From an uncultured Prevotella sp. (GTDB lineage: Bacteria; Bacteroidota; Bacteroidia; Bacteroidales; Bacteroidaceae), in the NCBI GenBank assembly GCA_902491375.1, contig CABUHE010000012.1:1-55068 (forward strand): DNA of 55,068 nt, read 5' to 3'. The position numbers were made by a program, and so were the translations under genes. Positions 8,349 through 18,058 of this stretch are shown one piece after another. The notes beneath the pieces were generated by a model. The model did no database searches. It was given only the letters and a program-made list of their open reading frames with translations, and was not told the origin of the DNA. Position 1 is the stretch's first letter; each line of letters starts with the position of its first letter.

Positions 8349-10130
8349 ATGAAAAAGAAAATCCAGTTCAGTCTCGTTTATCGTGACATGTGGCAGTCTT
8401 CAGGCAAGTTTCAGCCACGTAAGGACCAGCTTGAGCGTGTGGCTCCGGCCATAATCGACATGGGGTGTTTCGCCCGCGTTGAAACTAACGGTGGTGCCTT
8501 CGAGCAGGTAAACCTGCTGGCAGGCGAGAATCCGAACGACGCTGTTAGAGCATTCTGTAAGCCATTCAATGAAGTAGGCATCAAGACACACATGCTCGAT
8601 CGTGGTCTCAATGCATTGCGCATGTATCCTGTACCTGACGACGTACGCCGCCTGATGTATAAGGTAAAACACGCACAGGGTGTCGACATTCCGCGTATTT
8701 TCTGCGGTCTGAACGACGTGCGCAACATCATACCGAGCATCAAATGGGCACTGGAGGCAGGAATGACTCCACAGGCTACGCTCTGCATAACCACTTCGCC
8801 GATACATACAGTTGAATACTACAGCAACATTGCTGACCAGCTGATTGAAGCCGGAGCAACAGAAATATGCCTCAAGGATATGGCAGGAATAGGCCAGCCG
8901 GCTATGCTCGGAAAGCTGACAAAGTCAATAAAGACAAAACACCCGGACGTAATCATACAGTACCACGGCCACTCAGGTCCTGGTCTTTCAATGGCTTCCA
9001 TACTTGAAGTCTGCGAGAACGGAGGCGACGTTATCGATACAGCTATCGAACCGCTGTCTTGGGGTAAAGTTCATCCGGACATCATATCTGTACAGAGCAT
9101 GTTGAAGAACGAAGGATTTGAAGTTCCTGAAATCAACATGAACGCCTACATGCAGGCACGTACTCTCACACAAGAGTTTATCGACGACTGGCTCGGCTAC
9201 TTCATCAATCCGGGCAACAAGCTGATGAGCTCACTCCTCCTCGGCTGCGGTCTGCCGGGCGGAATGATGGGAAGTATGATGGCAGATTTGGCCGGAATCC
9301 ACCGTTCAATCAACTCAATACTCAAGAGCAAGGGCCAGCCCGAATATACAACAGACGAACTTCTCGTCAAGCTGTTTGACGAAGTGGCTTATGTATGGCC
9401 GCGCGTAGGTTACCCACCATTGGTTACTCCGTTCTCACAGTACGTTAAGAACATCGCACTGCTCAACCTGCTCACAATGGCACAGGGCAAGGGACGCTTC
9501 GTAATGATGGACGACTCTATGTGGGGAATGATTCTCGGCAAGAGCGGAAAGATTCCTGGAGAAATCGATCCGGAACTCATCGAACTTGCAAAGAAACAGG
9601 GACGCGAATTCACAACAGCCGACCCGCATACACTCATACCGGACGCTCTCGACAGTTTCCGCAAGGAAATGGACGACAACGGTTGGGAATATGGCAAGGA
9701 CGATGAAGAGCTCTTCGAGCTTGCCATGCACCCGGAACAGTACCGCGACTACAAGAGTGGAGCTGCAAAGAAGCGCTTCCTGGCTGACCTCCAGAAAGCT
9801 AAGGACGCTAAACTCGGCACTAAACTCACTCCTGAAGAGCTTGCAGCATTCAAGCACGCAAAGGCAGACGCTATCGTATCCCCGTTCAAGGGTCAGGTAT
9901 TCTTCGACTTTGAAGGCAGCAGCGAATGCACTCCGTGCATCGAGCCGTACATCGGCCAGCACTACAAAGAGGGCGAGACATTCTGCTACATACACACACC
10001 GTGGGGCGAGTTCGAGCCTATCCCGGCAGCTCTCGGCGGTAAACTCGTTGAGATTGCGGCTAAACAGGGCTCTAGAGTCAACCGCGGAGACGTGATTGCA
10101 TACATCGAAAGAGACTGGATTAATTCTTAA
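8349..10130 (+). CDS. Carboxyltransferase subunit (OadA / pyruvate carboxylase B type), 593 aa
   Basis: The carboxyltransferase TIM barrel opens with YRDMWQS and carries the KDMAG motif (Lys about residue 176, the carbamylated metal-binding lysine of the family) and the metal-binding YHGHSGPG (His about 206 and 208). A PYC/OADA helical domain follows (GKSGKIPGEIDPE), then a carrier-like beta domain from about residue 510. The family moves carboxyl groups between biotin and oxaloacetate, pyruvate or methylmalonyl-CoA. Unusually, the place where the biotinylated EAMKM should stand reads HTPWG (about 549-553) between YI and EFEPIPAALGGK, so this chain cannot be biotinylated there. It stands alone, with no biotin carboxylase or membrane decarboxylase genes adjacent. 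Start chosen at 8349 because the -7 box lies after the ATG at 8262. Confidence 0.8.
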   Translation: MKKKIQFSLVYRDMWQSSGKFQPRKDQLERVAPAIIDMGCFARVETNGGAFEQVNLLAGENPNDAVRAFCKPFNEVGIKTHMLDRGLNALRMYPVPDDVRRLMYKVKHAQGVDIPRIFCGLNDVRNIIPSIKWALEAGMTPQATLCITTSPIHTVEYYSNIADQLIEAGATEICLKDMAGIGQPAMLGKLTKSIKTKHPDVIIQYHGHSGPGLSMASILEVCENGGDVIDTAIEPLSWGKVHPDIISVQSMLKNEGFEVPEINMNAYMQARTLTQEFIDDWLGYFINPGNKLMSSLLLGCGLPGGMMGSMMADLAGIHRSINSILKSKGQPEYTTDELLVKLFDEVAYVWPRVGYPPLVTPFSQYVKNIALLNLLTMAQGKGRFVMMDDSMWGMILGKSGKIPGEIDPELIELAKKQGREFTTADPHTLIPDALDSFRKEMDDNGWEYGKDDEELFELAMHPEQYRDYKSGAAKKRFLADLQKAKDAKLGTKLTPEELAAFKHAKADAIVSPFKGQVFFDFEGSSECTPCIEPYIGQHYKEGETFCYIHTPWGEFEPIPAALGGKLVEIAAKQGSRVNRGDVIAYIERDWINS

Positions 10131-10164
10131 TTCAATCTGACTTTCAATTAAATATTCTGAATGG

Positions 10165-10229
10165 GGAATTATGATTGCTCCTGCCGGTTGTCAACAATAA
10201 TGTCAGCCGCAAGCGTCAATCATAATTCC
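10165..10229 (+). terminator. Terminator after the carboxyltransferase gene
   Basis: Arms GGAATTATGATTG (10165-10177) and CAATCATAATTCC (10217-10229) form a 13-bp perfect stem, followed by a CTTTTT run just before the next ATG. Confidence 0.65.
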
Positions 10230-10243
10230 TCATTATTCTTTTT

Positions 10244-10795
10244 ATGGTAAAAAATACAATGGACTACAACTTAATTATCAACAAATATTGTAAGGATAAC
10301 GATGCTCTGCGTGATATTCTTGTACGCCACAGCAAATCCGTTGCAGACAAAGCGCTTGCCATAGCCGACGCACATCCCGAACTGAAACTTGACCGACTGT
10401 TCATACTTGAAGCTGCCATGGTGCACGACATTGGCATCGTTCTAACCGATGCGCCAGACATAAAGTGTTTCGGAACAGAACCGTACATCCGCCACGGAGT
10501 ATTAGGAGCAGAGCTAATGCGTGCCGAAGGTTATCCGAAACACGCCCGTGTATGCGAACGGCACACAGGTGCAGGACTGTCATTAGCTGAAATCGATGCA
10601 CAGAATCTGCCTTTACCGCATATTGACCTGCTGCCTGAGACATTGGAAGAAAAAGTAATCTGTTATGCCGACAAATTCTACTCAAAGACAAAACTCGACA
10701 GAGAGAAGACCATAGAGCAGGCTGAACGCAGCGTAGCAAAACACGGAGAAGAAGGTCTGAAACGATTTAAGGAGATGGAAGAACTCTTCAAATAG
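10244..10795 (+). CDS. HD-domain (HDIG-type) phosphohydrolase, 183 aa
   Basis: An HD domain is visible: RHSKSVADKAL supplies the first His, MVHDIGI is the HD motif at about residues 64-70, and ERHTGAG near 105 and YADKFYSK near 145 give the later metal ligands. HD proteins of this size are metal-dependent phosphohydrolases, often acting on nucleotides; the substrate cannot be told from sequence. An alternative ATG at 10259 (MDYNLI) would remove five residues. The start falls just after the previous gene's terminator and no clear -7 box is seen, so readthrough may supply some transcript. Confidence 0.75.
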   Translation: MVKNTMDYNLIINKYCKDNDALRDILVRHSKSVADKALAIADAHPELKLDRLFILEAAMVHDIGIVLTDAPDIKCFGTEPYIRHGVLGAELMRAEGYPKHARVCERHTGAGLSLAEIDAQNLPLPHIDLLPETLEEKVICYADKFYSKTKLDREKTIEQAERSVAKHGEEGLKRFKEMEELFK

Positions 10796-10808
10796 ACTTT
10801 TATAAAAA

Positions 10809-10879
10809 GTATAAGACTGACACTCCGGCTGTAATCACCACAACATTATGCGGAAACCGTAAAAGCATCAGTCTTATAC
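10809..10879. terminator. Bidirectional terminator between convergent genes
   Basis: Arms GTATAAGACTGA (10809-10820) and TCAGTCTTATAC (10868-10879), 12 bp perfect, between the HD gene and the DUF362 gene that converge here. A-rich and T-rich flanks on both sides. Confidence 0.65.
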
Positions 10880-10914
10880 CTATTTAATTATTATTACTCT
10901 ACCGTTTCTCAAAA

Positions 10915-12060
10915 TTAAGAAACAACCACAAGCTCATAATCCCTGTTGCCAAGTCCTATCTTCTCTGCATGAGCAAGACAGGTCTTATACTCTGCATTAG
11001 GATTAACGTTATCGAAATGGTCATGATGGTCGCAGAAGTCCGGCTTCTCCATCACGTCAGTCAGCTGAGTATGTGGCAGAGGAGCCTGTTTGAGGCAGGC
11101 ATCGACGCAAGCCTGGTCAAGAGCCAGCGGATCGAATGATGCAAACATACCTACATCAGGAATGATTGCCGCATCGTTGCCAGAATGACAGTCGCAAGTA
11201 GGCGACACATCACATACTAACGAGATGTGAAAGTTAGGACGACCGTCGATAACAGCCTTTGAATATTCAGCCATACGGCAGTTCAGTTCCTTAACGGCAG
11301 CGTCATTATTGAAATGGATTGCATCGAAATTACATGCGCCGATACAGCGTCCGCAACCTACGCAGTTAGTATTGTCGATAGACATTTTCCTCAGCTTCTC
11401 ATCGAAAACGAGACCGTTGTTGGCACATTCACGCATACAACGACGACATCCGCGGCAAGCGTCTTGGTCTATCTTAGGCTTTCCGTTGCAGTGCTGGTCT
11501 TTCTTTCCGGCCCTTGAACCACAGCCCATACCTATATTCTTGATAGTTCCGCCGAAACCGGTCATCTCGTGTCCTTTAAAGTGCGTAAGCGAAATAAACA
11601 CGTCGGCATCCATTATCGCACGCCCAATCTTAGCCTCCTTAACATATTCACCGCCATTCACAGGCACTGCAATTTCGTCTGTTCCTTTAAGACCGTCGCC
11701 GATTATGACCGGACATCCGGCAGAAAGAGGTGTAAATCCGTTCTCCCATGCACAGTAAAGATGCTCGATAGCGTTCTTGCGGCTGCCAGGATAAAGTGTG
11801 TTGCAGTCTGTAAGGAAAGGCTTGCCTCCACGAAGTTTGACCATGTCTGCCACAGCTTTGGCATAATTAGGACGCAGGAACGACAAGTTTCCAAGCTCGC
11901 CGAAGTGCATCTTTATGGCAACAAACTTGCCGTCCATGTCAATCTTATCCATTCCGGCTGCTTTAATAAGCCGCTTCAGCTTGTCTGTCCTTCCCTCATC
12001 GGGACGACAGCGGAAGTTTGTAAAATAAACTTTCGATTTCGTCTGTGTCTCGTCCATCAT
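10915..12060 (-). CDS. DUF362 protein with two 4Fe-4S ferredoxin motifs, 381 aa
   Basis: A DUF362 core (THFKGHEMTGFGGTIKNIG near residue 160) is split by a bacterial ferredoxin insert with two CxxCxxC-type motifs: CRGCRRCMREC and CVGCGRCIGAC at about residues 198-245. The C-terminal part carries CDCHSGNDAAIIPDVG and LALDQACVDACL. No signal peptide, so it is probably cytoplasmic. The family function is unestablished; a redox role is inferred from the clusters. A paralogue without the ferredoxin insert but with an export signal lies at 53552-54661. Two adjacent ATG codons begin the frame. Confidence 0.85.
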   Translation of the reverse strand: MMDETQTKSKVYFTNFRCRPDEGRTDKLKRLIKAAGMDKIDMDGKFVAIKMHFGELGNLSFLRPNYAKAVADMVKLRGGKPFLTDCNTLYPGSRKNAIEHLYCAWENGFTPLSAGCPVIIGDGLKGTDEIAVPVNGGEYVKEAKIGRAIMDADVFISLTHFKGHEMTGFGGTIKNIGMGCGSRAGKKDQHCNGKPKIDQDACRGCRRCMRECANNGLVFDEKLRKMSIDNTNCVGCGRCIGACNFDAIHFNNDAAVKELNCRMAEYSKAVIDGRPNFHISLVCDVSPTCDCHSGNDAAIIPDVGMFASFDPLALDQACVDACLKQAPLPHTQLTDVMEKPDFCDHHDHFDNVNPNAEYKTCLAHAEKIGLGNRDYELVVVS

Positions 12061-12131
12061 TTTGTCTCCTTGTTCTTTTTATTTGCATAAATCACCTGTA
12101 CGTATTCAATATAATACGTACAAACTGATGT

Positions 12132-12165
12132 GCAAAGATAAAAAAAGGCTGGCTCAGAAACAAAA
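12132..12165 (-). promoter_or_regulatory. Promoter of the DUF362 gene
   Basis: On the minus strand TATCTTTGC (12132-12140) is a perfect -7 box, with TTTTG 20 bases upstream at the -33 position. The leader is about 65 bases. Confidence 0.75.
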
Positions 12166-12380
12166 GAAAGACAAAGTTTTTTCAATTTGATTATGCCAAA
12201 TCAGCCTATTTCTAACAGTCAAAGTATTGTATAAATTAAAATAAACAAGCTACAAACGCTCTCATTTGGGCGTTGAATGCAATTAAACAACGCCGTTTAC
12301 ACAGACATACGCACACAACGTAAAACGTTAAATTATAAAGAAAAAAGAAGATTTTGGCGTGCTATTATTTTTAATTTACG
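12166..12380. other. AT-rich divergent intergenic region
   Basis: Separates the DUF362 and lptD promoters. I see no ORF, tRNA or strong hairpin. Confidence 0.4.
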
Positions 12381-12389
12381 TAAATTTGC
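12381..12389 (+). promoter_or_regulatory. -7 box of lptD
   Basis: TAAATTTGC sits only 16 bases before the ATG at 12405, which predicts a leader of roughly 10 bases, close to leaderless. Confidence 0.6.
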
Positions 12390-12404
12390 ACCCTACATTG
12401 TGTG

Positions 12405-15260
12405 ATGAGAAAAAAAACTGTCATATTTATTCTGCTTTCTGCTTTCATTTTCGTGATGGCAGAACCAGGTATGTCATTTTTAAAAGACGGCGGCAACAAG
12501 AGCGGTAAAGCGGACTCAACAGCGGTCGCCGCTGCATTATTATCTGACAGTTTAAAGACAATCAACGACAGTCTTAAAGCTGATTCAATCAGCAAAAAGC
12601 CGAACGAACCTGACACAACAAAGATGGATTCGCTCGAATTGGCCATATATAAGCATAACAAACACATTGACGATTCTATCAGGCTTGACAGTATCAACAA
12701 GCGAAAGTCTAACGGACTTGAAGCTCCTGTAACGTTCTCTTCAGACGACTCACTCGTCTACAACGCCGCTTTGAAGCGTGCATACCTTTACGGTAACTCT
12801 AACGTTAAGTACCAAAACATGGACCTGAAGAGTGACCGCATACAGATGAGCGTTGACAGTAGCCTTGTACACGCAACCGGAAAAGCCGACACGGCAGGCC
12901 AGCTTATAGGCAAACCTGTGTTTGTTATGGGACAAGACACTTACGAAAGCGACACAATATCATTCAACTTTAAGACTAAAAAAGGCTTTATCAACAGTGT
13001 GTACACTGCCCAGGAAGACGGATTCCTGACAAGTGAGAAGTCAAAACGTGACTCAAGCGGAGTGCTGTATCTGCAACACGGACGTTACACCACGTGCGAC
13101 AAAGACCACCCGGACTTCTACATAGCACTTTCACGAGCTAAGGTAAGGCCTGGTAAAGATGTCGTTTTCGGTCCTGCTTATCTTGTAGTTGCCGACGTAC
13201 CGTTGCCTTTGGCAATTCCTTACGGTTTCTTCCCATTTACAAAAAGTTATTCAAGCGGCTTCATAATGCCAAGCTACGGTGACGAGAGTTCACGCGGATT
13301 CTATCTGCGCGACGGCGGTTATTACTTTGCAATCAGCGACAAATGGGACTTGAAACTGCTCGGAGAAATCTATACAAAAGGCTCTTGGGGGGTATCTGTT
13401 GCCAGCAATTACCGCAAAAGATACAAATACAGCGGCAGCTTCTTCTTCAGTTATCAGAACACCAAAAACGGCGACAAGGGCATGCCCGACTATGCGGAGC
13501 AGACAAGTTTCAAGCTTCAATGGAGCCACAGACAGGATGCCAAGGCCAATCCTTACACAAGTCTGTCGGCAAGCGTAAACTTCGCCTCAACGTCATACGA
13601 ACGCAACAACCTGAGCAGTATGTACAATCCGCAGAGCTACACACAGAGTCTGCGTACATCAAGTGTCAGCTGGAGCTCTTCATTCTCAAGTATCGGACTC
13701 ACCCTAAGCGGAACTGCAAACCTCAGCCAGAACATGATTGACTCAACAGTAAGCCTGTCATTGCCTGACCTTAACATATCTGTAAGCCGCTTCTATCCGT
13801 TCAAGCGCAAGCACATGGCTGGCAAAGAACGCTGGTATGAGAAGATTTCAATGAGCTATACAGGCCAGTTACAGAACTCTATCGACACTAAGGAGAACAA
13901 ACTCTTCAAGTCGAATCTTATAAAAGACTGGCGCAACGCTTTCCGTCACGAAATTCCTATACAAGCAAACTTCACCCTGTTCAAGTACATAAACATCAAT
14001 CCGTCGTTCAACTTCACCGACCGTATGTACACCAACAAGGAGACTCAGTCGTGGGATGAACAGAGCCAGACGGCGGTAAAGGACACAACATACGGATTCT
14101 ACAACGTCTACGATTGGCGAATGAGCCTAAGCGCATCTACCAAGCTATACGGATTCTGGGTACCGTCGCGTAAGATTTTCGGTGATAAGATTCAAGCCAT
14201 ACGCCACGTGCTTACACCGCAGATTTCATTCAGCTACGCACCAGACAACGGCTCACGCTACTATGAAACGTACCAGAAGACAAACCCTGACGGCAGCGTG
14301 GAACTGGTTGAATATAACCCGTATCAGAACAGTCTGTACGGCATTCCGTCAAGAGGAAAGACAGGAAGCATATACTTTGACCTCGGAAACAACATCGAGA
14401 TGAAAGTCAAGTCAGACAAAGACTCGACTGGATTCAAGAAATTAAGCATCATCGACGAGTTCGGACTCAACATGGGATACAACATGGCTGACAAGGAAAG
14501 GCCGTGGAGCGACCTCACAATGAGAATCCGACTGAAATGGTGGAAGAACTATACGTTCAACCTCAACGCCGTATTTGCGACCTATGCATACGAGCTTGAC
14601 GAGAACGGCAGGCCTTATGTAGGCACTCATACAGAGTACAGTAAAGGACGCTTCGGACGTTTCCAGGGTATGTCACAAAACATATCGTTCACTCTTACGC
14701 CTGAAAAACTTAAGAAATGGTTCGGCGGAGGCGACGATAAAGATAAAGAAAAAGATTCAGAAGAAGATAATACTGACGATAATACCGATATAGAAAGCAA
14801 CGTCGACGACGACCTTGTACGCGGACAGCACGGAGCAGAGAAAGAGAGCGGAGGCAAGGCCGAGACAGATGAAGACGGCTACATGAAATTCTCAATGCCG
14901 TGGTCGCTCACATTCGGTTACGGTATTTCAATGCGCGAAAACACCAGCGGAAAATTCAACAAGGACCGTATGCGCTACCCATACAAGTTTACCCAGACGC
15001 TCAACTTCAGCGGAAACATAAGGATAAGCGCCGGATGGAACATCAGTTTCTCTTCAGGTTATGACTTCGAGAACAACGAAATATCTATGACAACAGCCTC
15101 ATTGCAGCGCGACCTGCACTGCTTCAATATGAGCTGTTCGGTCGTACTTGCACCTTACACATCATACAATTTCTCATTCCGCTGCAACGCTGCAACACTT
15201 ACCGACGCACTCAAGTATGACAAACGAAGCGGATTCAGCAACGCTGTGCAGTGGTATTGA
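12405..15260 (+). CDS. lptD: LPS-assembly outer-membrane protein LptD-like, 951 aa
   Basis: A signal peptide is followed by a Ser/Asp-rich low-complexity stretch, then an OstA/LptA-like beta-jellyroll at about residues 105-200 (LVYNAALKRAYLYGNSNVKY, then SDRIQM and LIGKPVF), the TCDKDHPDFYIALSRAKV motif and LPLAIPYGFFPF that introduce the LptD beta-barrel. The barrel fills the remainder and contains an acidic loop around 775-800 (DDKDKEKDSEED). LptD places lipopolysaccharide in the outer leaflet of the outer membrane with LptE. The frame can be extended three bases to a GTG, but the ATG at 12405 gives the natural MRKKTVIF signal start. Transcribed alone from a promoter 16 bases away. Confidence 0.88.
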   Translation: MRKKTVIFILLSAFIFVMAEPGMSFLKDGGNKSGKADSTAVAAALLSDSLKTINDSLKADSISKKPNEPDTTKMDSLELAIYKHNKHIDDSIRLDSINKRKSNGLEAPVTFSSDDSLVYNAALKRAYLYGNSNVKYQNMDLKSDRIQMSVDSSLVHATGKADTAGQLIGKPVFVMGQDTYESDTISFNFKTKKGFINSVYTAQEDGFLTSEKSKRDSSGVLYLQHGRYTTCDKDHPDFYIALSRAKVRPGKDVVFGPAYLVVADVPLPLAIPYGFFPFTKSYSSGFIMPSYGDESSRGFYLRDGGYYFAISDKWDLKLLGEIYTKGSWGVSVASNYRKRYKYSGSFFFSYQNTKNGDKGMPDYAEQTSFKLQWSHRQDAKANPYTSLSASVNFASTSYERNNLSSMYNPQSYTQSLRTSSVSWSSSFSSIGLTLSGTANLSQNMIDSTVSLSLPDLNISVSRFYPFKRKHMAGKERWYEKISMSYTGQLQNSIDTKENKLFKSNLIKDWRNAFRHEIPIQANFTLFKYININPSFNFTDRMYTNKETQSWDEQSQTAVKDTTYGFYNVYDWRMSLSASTKLYGFWVPSRKIFGDKIQAIRHVLTPQISFSYAPDNGSRYYETYQKTNPDGSVELVEYNPYQNSLYGIPSRGKTGSIYFDLGNNIEMKVKSDKDSTGFKKLSIIDEFGLNMGYNMADKERPWSDLTMRIRLKWWKNYTFNLNAVFATYAYELDENGRPYVGTHTEYSKGRFGRFQGMSQNISFTLTPEKLKKWFGGGDDKDKEKDSEEDNTDDNTDIESNVDDDLVRGQHGAEKESGGKAETDEDGYMKFSMPWSLTFGYGISMRENTSGKFNKDRMRYPYKFTQTLNFSGNIRISAGWNISFSSGYDFENNEISMTTASLQRDLHCFNMSCSVVLAPYTSYNFSFRCNAATLTDALKYDKRSGFSNAVQWY

Positions 15261-15314
15261 TTCTCAGGACATTACGGTTTACAGGAATCAACAAAAACAT
15301 ACTCAACGCAATAT

Positions 15315-15385
15315 GGCACATATTGCATTGCAAAAGACGGCCTTTTACATCGTAAAAAGCCGTCTTTTGCCGCTTAAAATGCCAC
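15315..15385. repeat. Dispersed palindromic repeat, copy 2
   Basis: The core GGCACATATTGCATTGCAAA (15315) is nearly identical to copy 1. Its own hairpin has arms GCAAAAGACGGC (15330-15341) and GCCGTCTTTTGC (15359-15370) with a further CTTTTAC/GTAAAA stem inside. The side module CTTAAAATGCC (15373) is the inverse of the copy 1 module. Placed 55 bases after lptD, it may also serve as its terminator. Confidence 0.7.
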
Positions 15386-15559
15386 CTTTTACAAAAGCGC
15401 GAAAACACTCATAGAATATAAGTTGTAATCATCAGCGTTTCCAGCACAATCAGAAACACAAGCAAATGAAGACTTACACAATAAAAAAGTAAACTGACAT
15501 TAATGAAAAACAGCCACAAACACCACGTTTCAGTGGCATCCGTGACTGCACAATATATT

Positions 15560-15587
15560 ATCAGACGGTTTACCTTTTCCGTCTGAT
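15560..15587 (-). terminator. Possible terminator of the antiporter gene
   Basis: Arms ATCAGACGG (15560-15568) and CCGTCTGAT (15579-15587), 9 bp, 16 bases past the antiporter stop. No long T run follows on the minus strand, so strength is uncertain. Confidence 0.4.
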
Positions 15588-15602
15588 TAACTCCAGATTC
15601 AG

Positions 15603-17852
15603 CTAATTATCCTTACTGAATCTTGCAATATCATCCTCCTCACCGACAATCCAAATAATATCACCGCCGTTGAGTTTACGCCTTGGATTTACGATAGAAA
15701 GATTCTCCTTACCCTCCTCTATTCCGACAACCATACAGTTGTATTTGTCTCTTATCTCGCTTTCTTTCATCGTCTTACCGGCAAACGCACCTTTTGAGCT
15801 TATCAGCATCTGGCGTAACTTCATCTCACGTTTTTCAATATCGTGGTCGTAGCTGCGCATATCAGTAGCCAAAGCTGCGCTAAGAGCAGTAAGCTGTCCG
15901 TCGCTTCCTATAGCCTGTATGCGGTCGCAAGGGAAAATCACGGTGTCGCCGTTGGGTATGTTGATGCGTTGAGTACCTCGCAATATGCTGCTAACAAGCA
16001 CGCCGTAACGGCTGCCCAGCTTCAGCTCGCTCAGGGTTTTACCTGCCCAAAGAGAATCTTCAGGTATGTCAAGCTCTGATATATGTATATCGCGGTCGAG
16101 CAGCCTGCCCTCATACAACGGACGCTTGCGGCCCATAACCTCGGCAGCAATCTCCCGCGAGCGTAGATTCTGCATAAACATGCGTTCCATCCTTATGCTT
16201 CGTTTCTTCAGCCAGCGCGACACAATCATCAGTGCGACAACTGCCAGCGCGATGCTTATCATCAGCGCATTGGTGAATCGGGTAAGATAATTGCAGATAT
16301 AGAAGACAAAAGCCGACGCTATGACAACCCTGACAAGTATTGTGAAAATAAGCGGCAGACGATTATAGTGGCTCTCGTTCCAAAGTGCTTTGAATTCATC
16401 ACTGCGGTTTTTCTTCATCACAATAGCACGCAGGAACGGCGCTATTATCGACAACGTAACAAGCCCGCACACCGCGTTCGCCCACCAGTGGGGAAGCAGT
16501 CTGCGCACAAACGGCAGGAAAAACGTAAGCATGAGCGCGACAGCCGCTCCTGAAAGTATTGAATATACAACGGTATTGCGCGTCATCTGAACAAGCAGGC
16601 TCTTCCACTTACGCTCTGGATGTGCAGGCCGACGGCTAATGGTTATGTTGTTGAGAGCCGAAATCCACTTCTTCGGCAGATGCCGCTCAAGTAGACTATA
16701 ACACGGCGTGGCCGCCCTTATCATGTAAGGCGTAAGGAAAGTTGTAATCACTGATACGGCAACAACGACAGGATAGACAAAGCTGCCGATTACTCCAAGC
16801 GAAAGACCTAAAGACGCGATGATGAACGAGAACTCACCAATCTGAGCCATCGAGAATCCGCACTGCATGGCAGACTTGAGCGACTGGCCGCTGATAAGGA
16901 AACTGAGCGTGCCGAACACGACCTGACCTATTATTATAGTAAGCACAAGCATAGCTATCGGCAGAGCGTAACGCACCAATACAGCAGGGTCGACAAGCAT
17001 GCCGACTGAAACGAAAAACACTGCGCCGAAGAGATTTTTCACCGGCTCAACAAGTTTGATTATACGCTCGGCCTCAATAGTCTCAGCCAATATTGAGCCC
17101 ATGACAAACGCCCCGAAAGCACTGCTGAAACCGACCTGAGTTGACAGCACAGCCATAGCACAGCACAGACCGAGGGAGATTATAAGCAGAGTCTCGTTGT
17201 TGATGAGCTTACGCACAGACCTTAGCAACCACGGAATGACATATATGCCGACAACGAACCACAGAATAAGGAAGAACGCTATCTTCATAACGCTGCTCAC
17301 CATCTGTCCGCCGTCAGGACTGCTGCCGTTGGCAATGGTCGAAAGCATGACCATAAGCACAATTGCAAGAATATCTTCAAGTATGAGAACGCTCATAACA
17401 AGACCGGCAAAGCGCTGCTGTCGCAGTCCCAAATCGTCGAAAGCCTTATAGATAATCGTTGTGGAACTCATTGCAAGCATTCCGCCAAGAAATATGCAGT
17501 CCATACGGCTCCAGCAGAAGGCATGGCCTACAACTATGCCGAGCATCATCATGCAGAATACAATCGAGCATGTTGAAATAATAGGCGATGCTCCCATCTT
17601 CAGGATTTTCTTGAACGAAAAGTCAAGACCAAGTGAGAACAGCAGGAACATCACTCCGATTTCTCCCCACGTGGTTATGTCGCCGTGGTCGATAACCGAC
17701 ATTGTGTAAGGCATGTGCGGACTGACCAGAAAACCAGCCACAACATATCCCAACACGAGCGGCTGCTTGAGCTTTTTGAAAAGTATTGTTACAAAACCTG
17801 CTACTATAAGGATAAGGGCAAGGTCTTTTACAAGATACGGGAGTTCGGACAT
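15603..17852 (-). CDS. CPA2-family monovalent cation:proton antiporter with RCK_C domains, 749 aa
   Basis: Residues 1-400 form the Na+/H+-exchanger fold of the CPA2/Kef group: GYVVAGFLVSPHMP, EIGVMFLLFSLGLDFSF, SSAFGAFVMGSILAET and MAQIGEFSFIIASLG. An unusual second cluster of about five membrane segments (430-565) follows, then two cytoplasmic RCK_C/TrkA_C domains (about 590-665 and 675-749) that bind regulatory ligands. The Kef NAD-binding RCK_N domain is absent. The protein exchanges K+ or Na+ for protons at the inner membrane; ion choice cannot be read from sequence. It is monocistronic, facing away from lptD. Confidence 0.85.
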   Translation of the reverse strand: MSELPYLVKDLALILIVAGFVTILFKKLKQPLVLGYVVAGFLVSPHMPYTMSVIDHGDITTWGEIGVMFLLFSLGLDFSFKKILKMGASPIISTCSIVFCMMMLGIVVGHAFCWSRMDCIFLGGMLAMSSTTIIYKAFDDLGLRQQRFAGLVMSVLILEDILAIVLMVMLSTIANGSSPDGGQMVSSVMKIAFFLILWFVVGIYVIPWLLRSVRKLINNETLLIISLGLCCAMAVLSTQVGFSSAFGAFVMGSILAETIEAERIIKLVEPVKNLFGAVFFVSVGMLVDPAVLVRYALPIAMLVLTIIIGQVVFGTLSFLISGQSLKSAMQCGFSMAQIGEFSFIIASLGLSLGVIGSFVYPVVVAVSVITTFLTPYMIRAATPCYSLLERHLPKKWISALNNITISRRPAHPERKWKSLLVQMTRNTVVYSILSGAAVALMLTFFLPFVRRLLPHWWANAVCGLVTLSIIAPFLRAIVMKKNRSDEFKALWNESHYNRLPLIFTILVRVVIASAFVFYICNYLTRFTNALMISIALAVVALMIVSRWLKKRSIRMERMFMQNLRSREIAAEVMGRKRPLYEGRLLDRDIHISELDIPEDSLWAGKTLSELKLGSRYGVLVSSILRGTQRINIPNGDTVIFPCDRIQAIGSDGQLTALSAALATDMRSYDHDIEKREMKLRQMLISSKGAFAGKTMKESEIRDKYNCMVVGIEEGKENLSIVNPRRKLNGGDIIWIVGEEDDIARFSKDN

Positions 17853-17962
17853 CTTACTCCAGATTAAGGTTTAAGTATAAAAGAAATACGGAACTGTATT
17901 ATACTTGTGTATAAATAAAAAATGACATACCGACAGGCAAAAACAGTCTGAATAAATACAAG

Positions 17963-18025
17963 AACCATGACAGCTTTTGCCTGTCAGGCTAAGACAGCCT
18001 TATATGTAAAAGCCGTCATGGTTCT
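17963..18025 (-). terminator. Terminator of pepT
   Basis: Arms 17963-17979 and 18009-18025 (17 bp, one mismatch; GAACCATGAC against GTCATGGTTC at the base) with an inner CTGTC/GACAG stem, 33 bases past the pepT stop. Confidence 0.65.
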
Positions 18026-18058
18026 CAATAATCCGGTATTCTATCACGGATTTATGTA

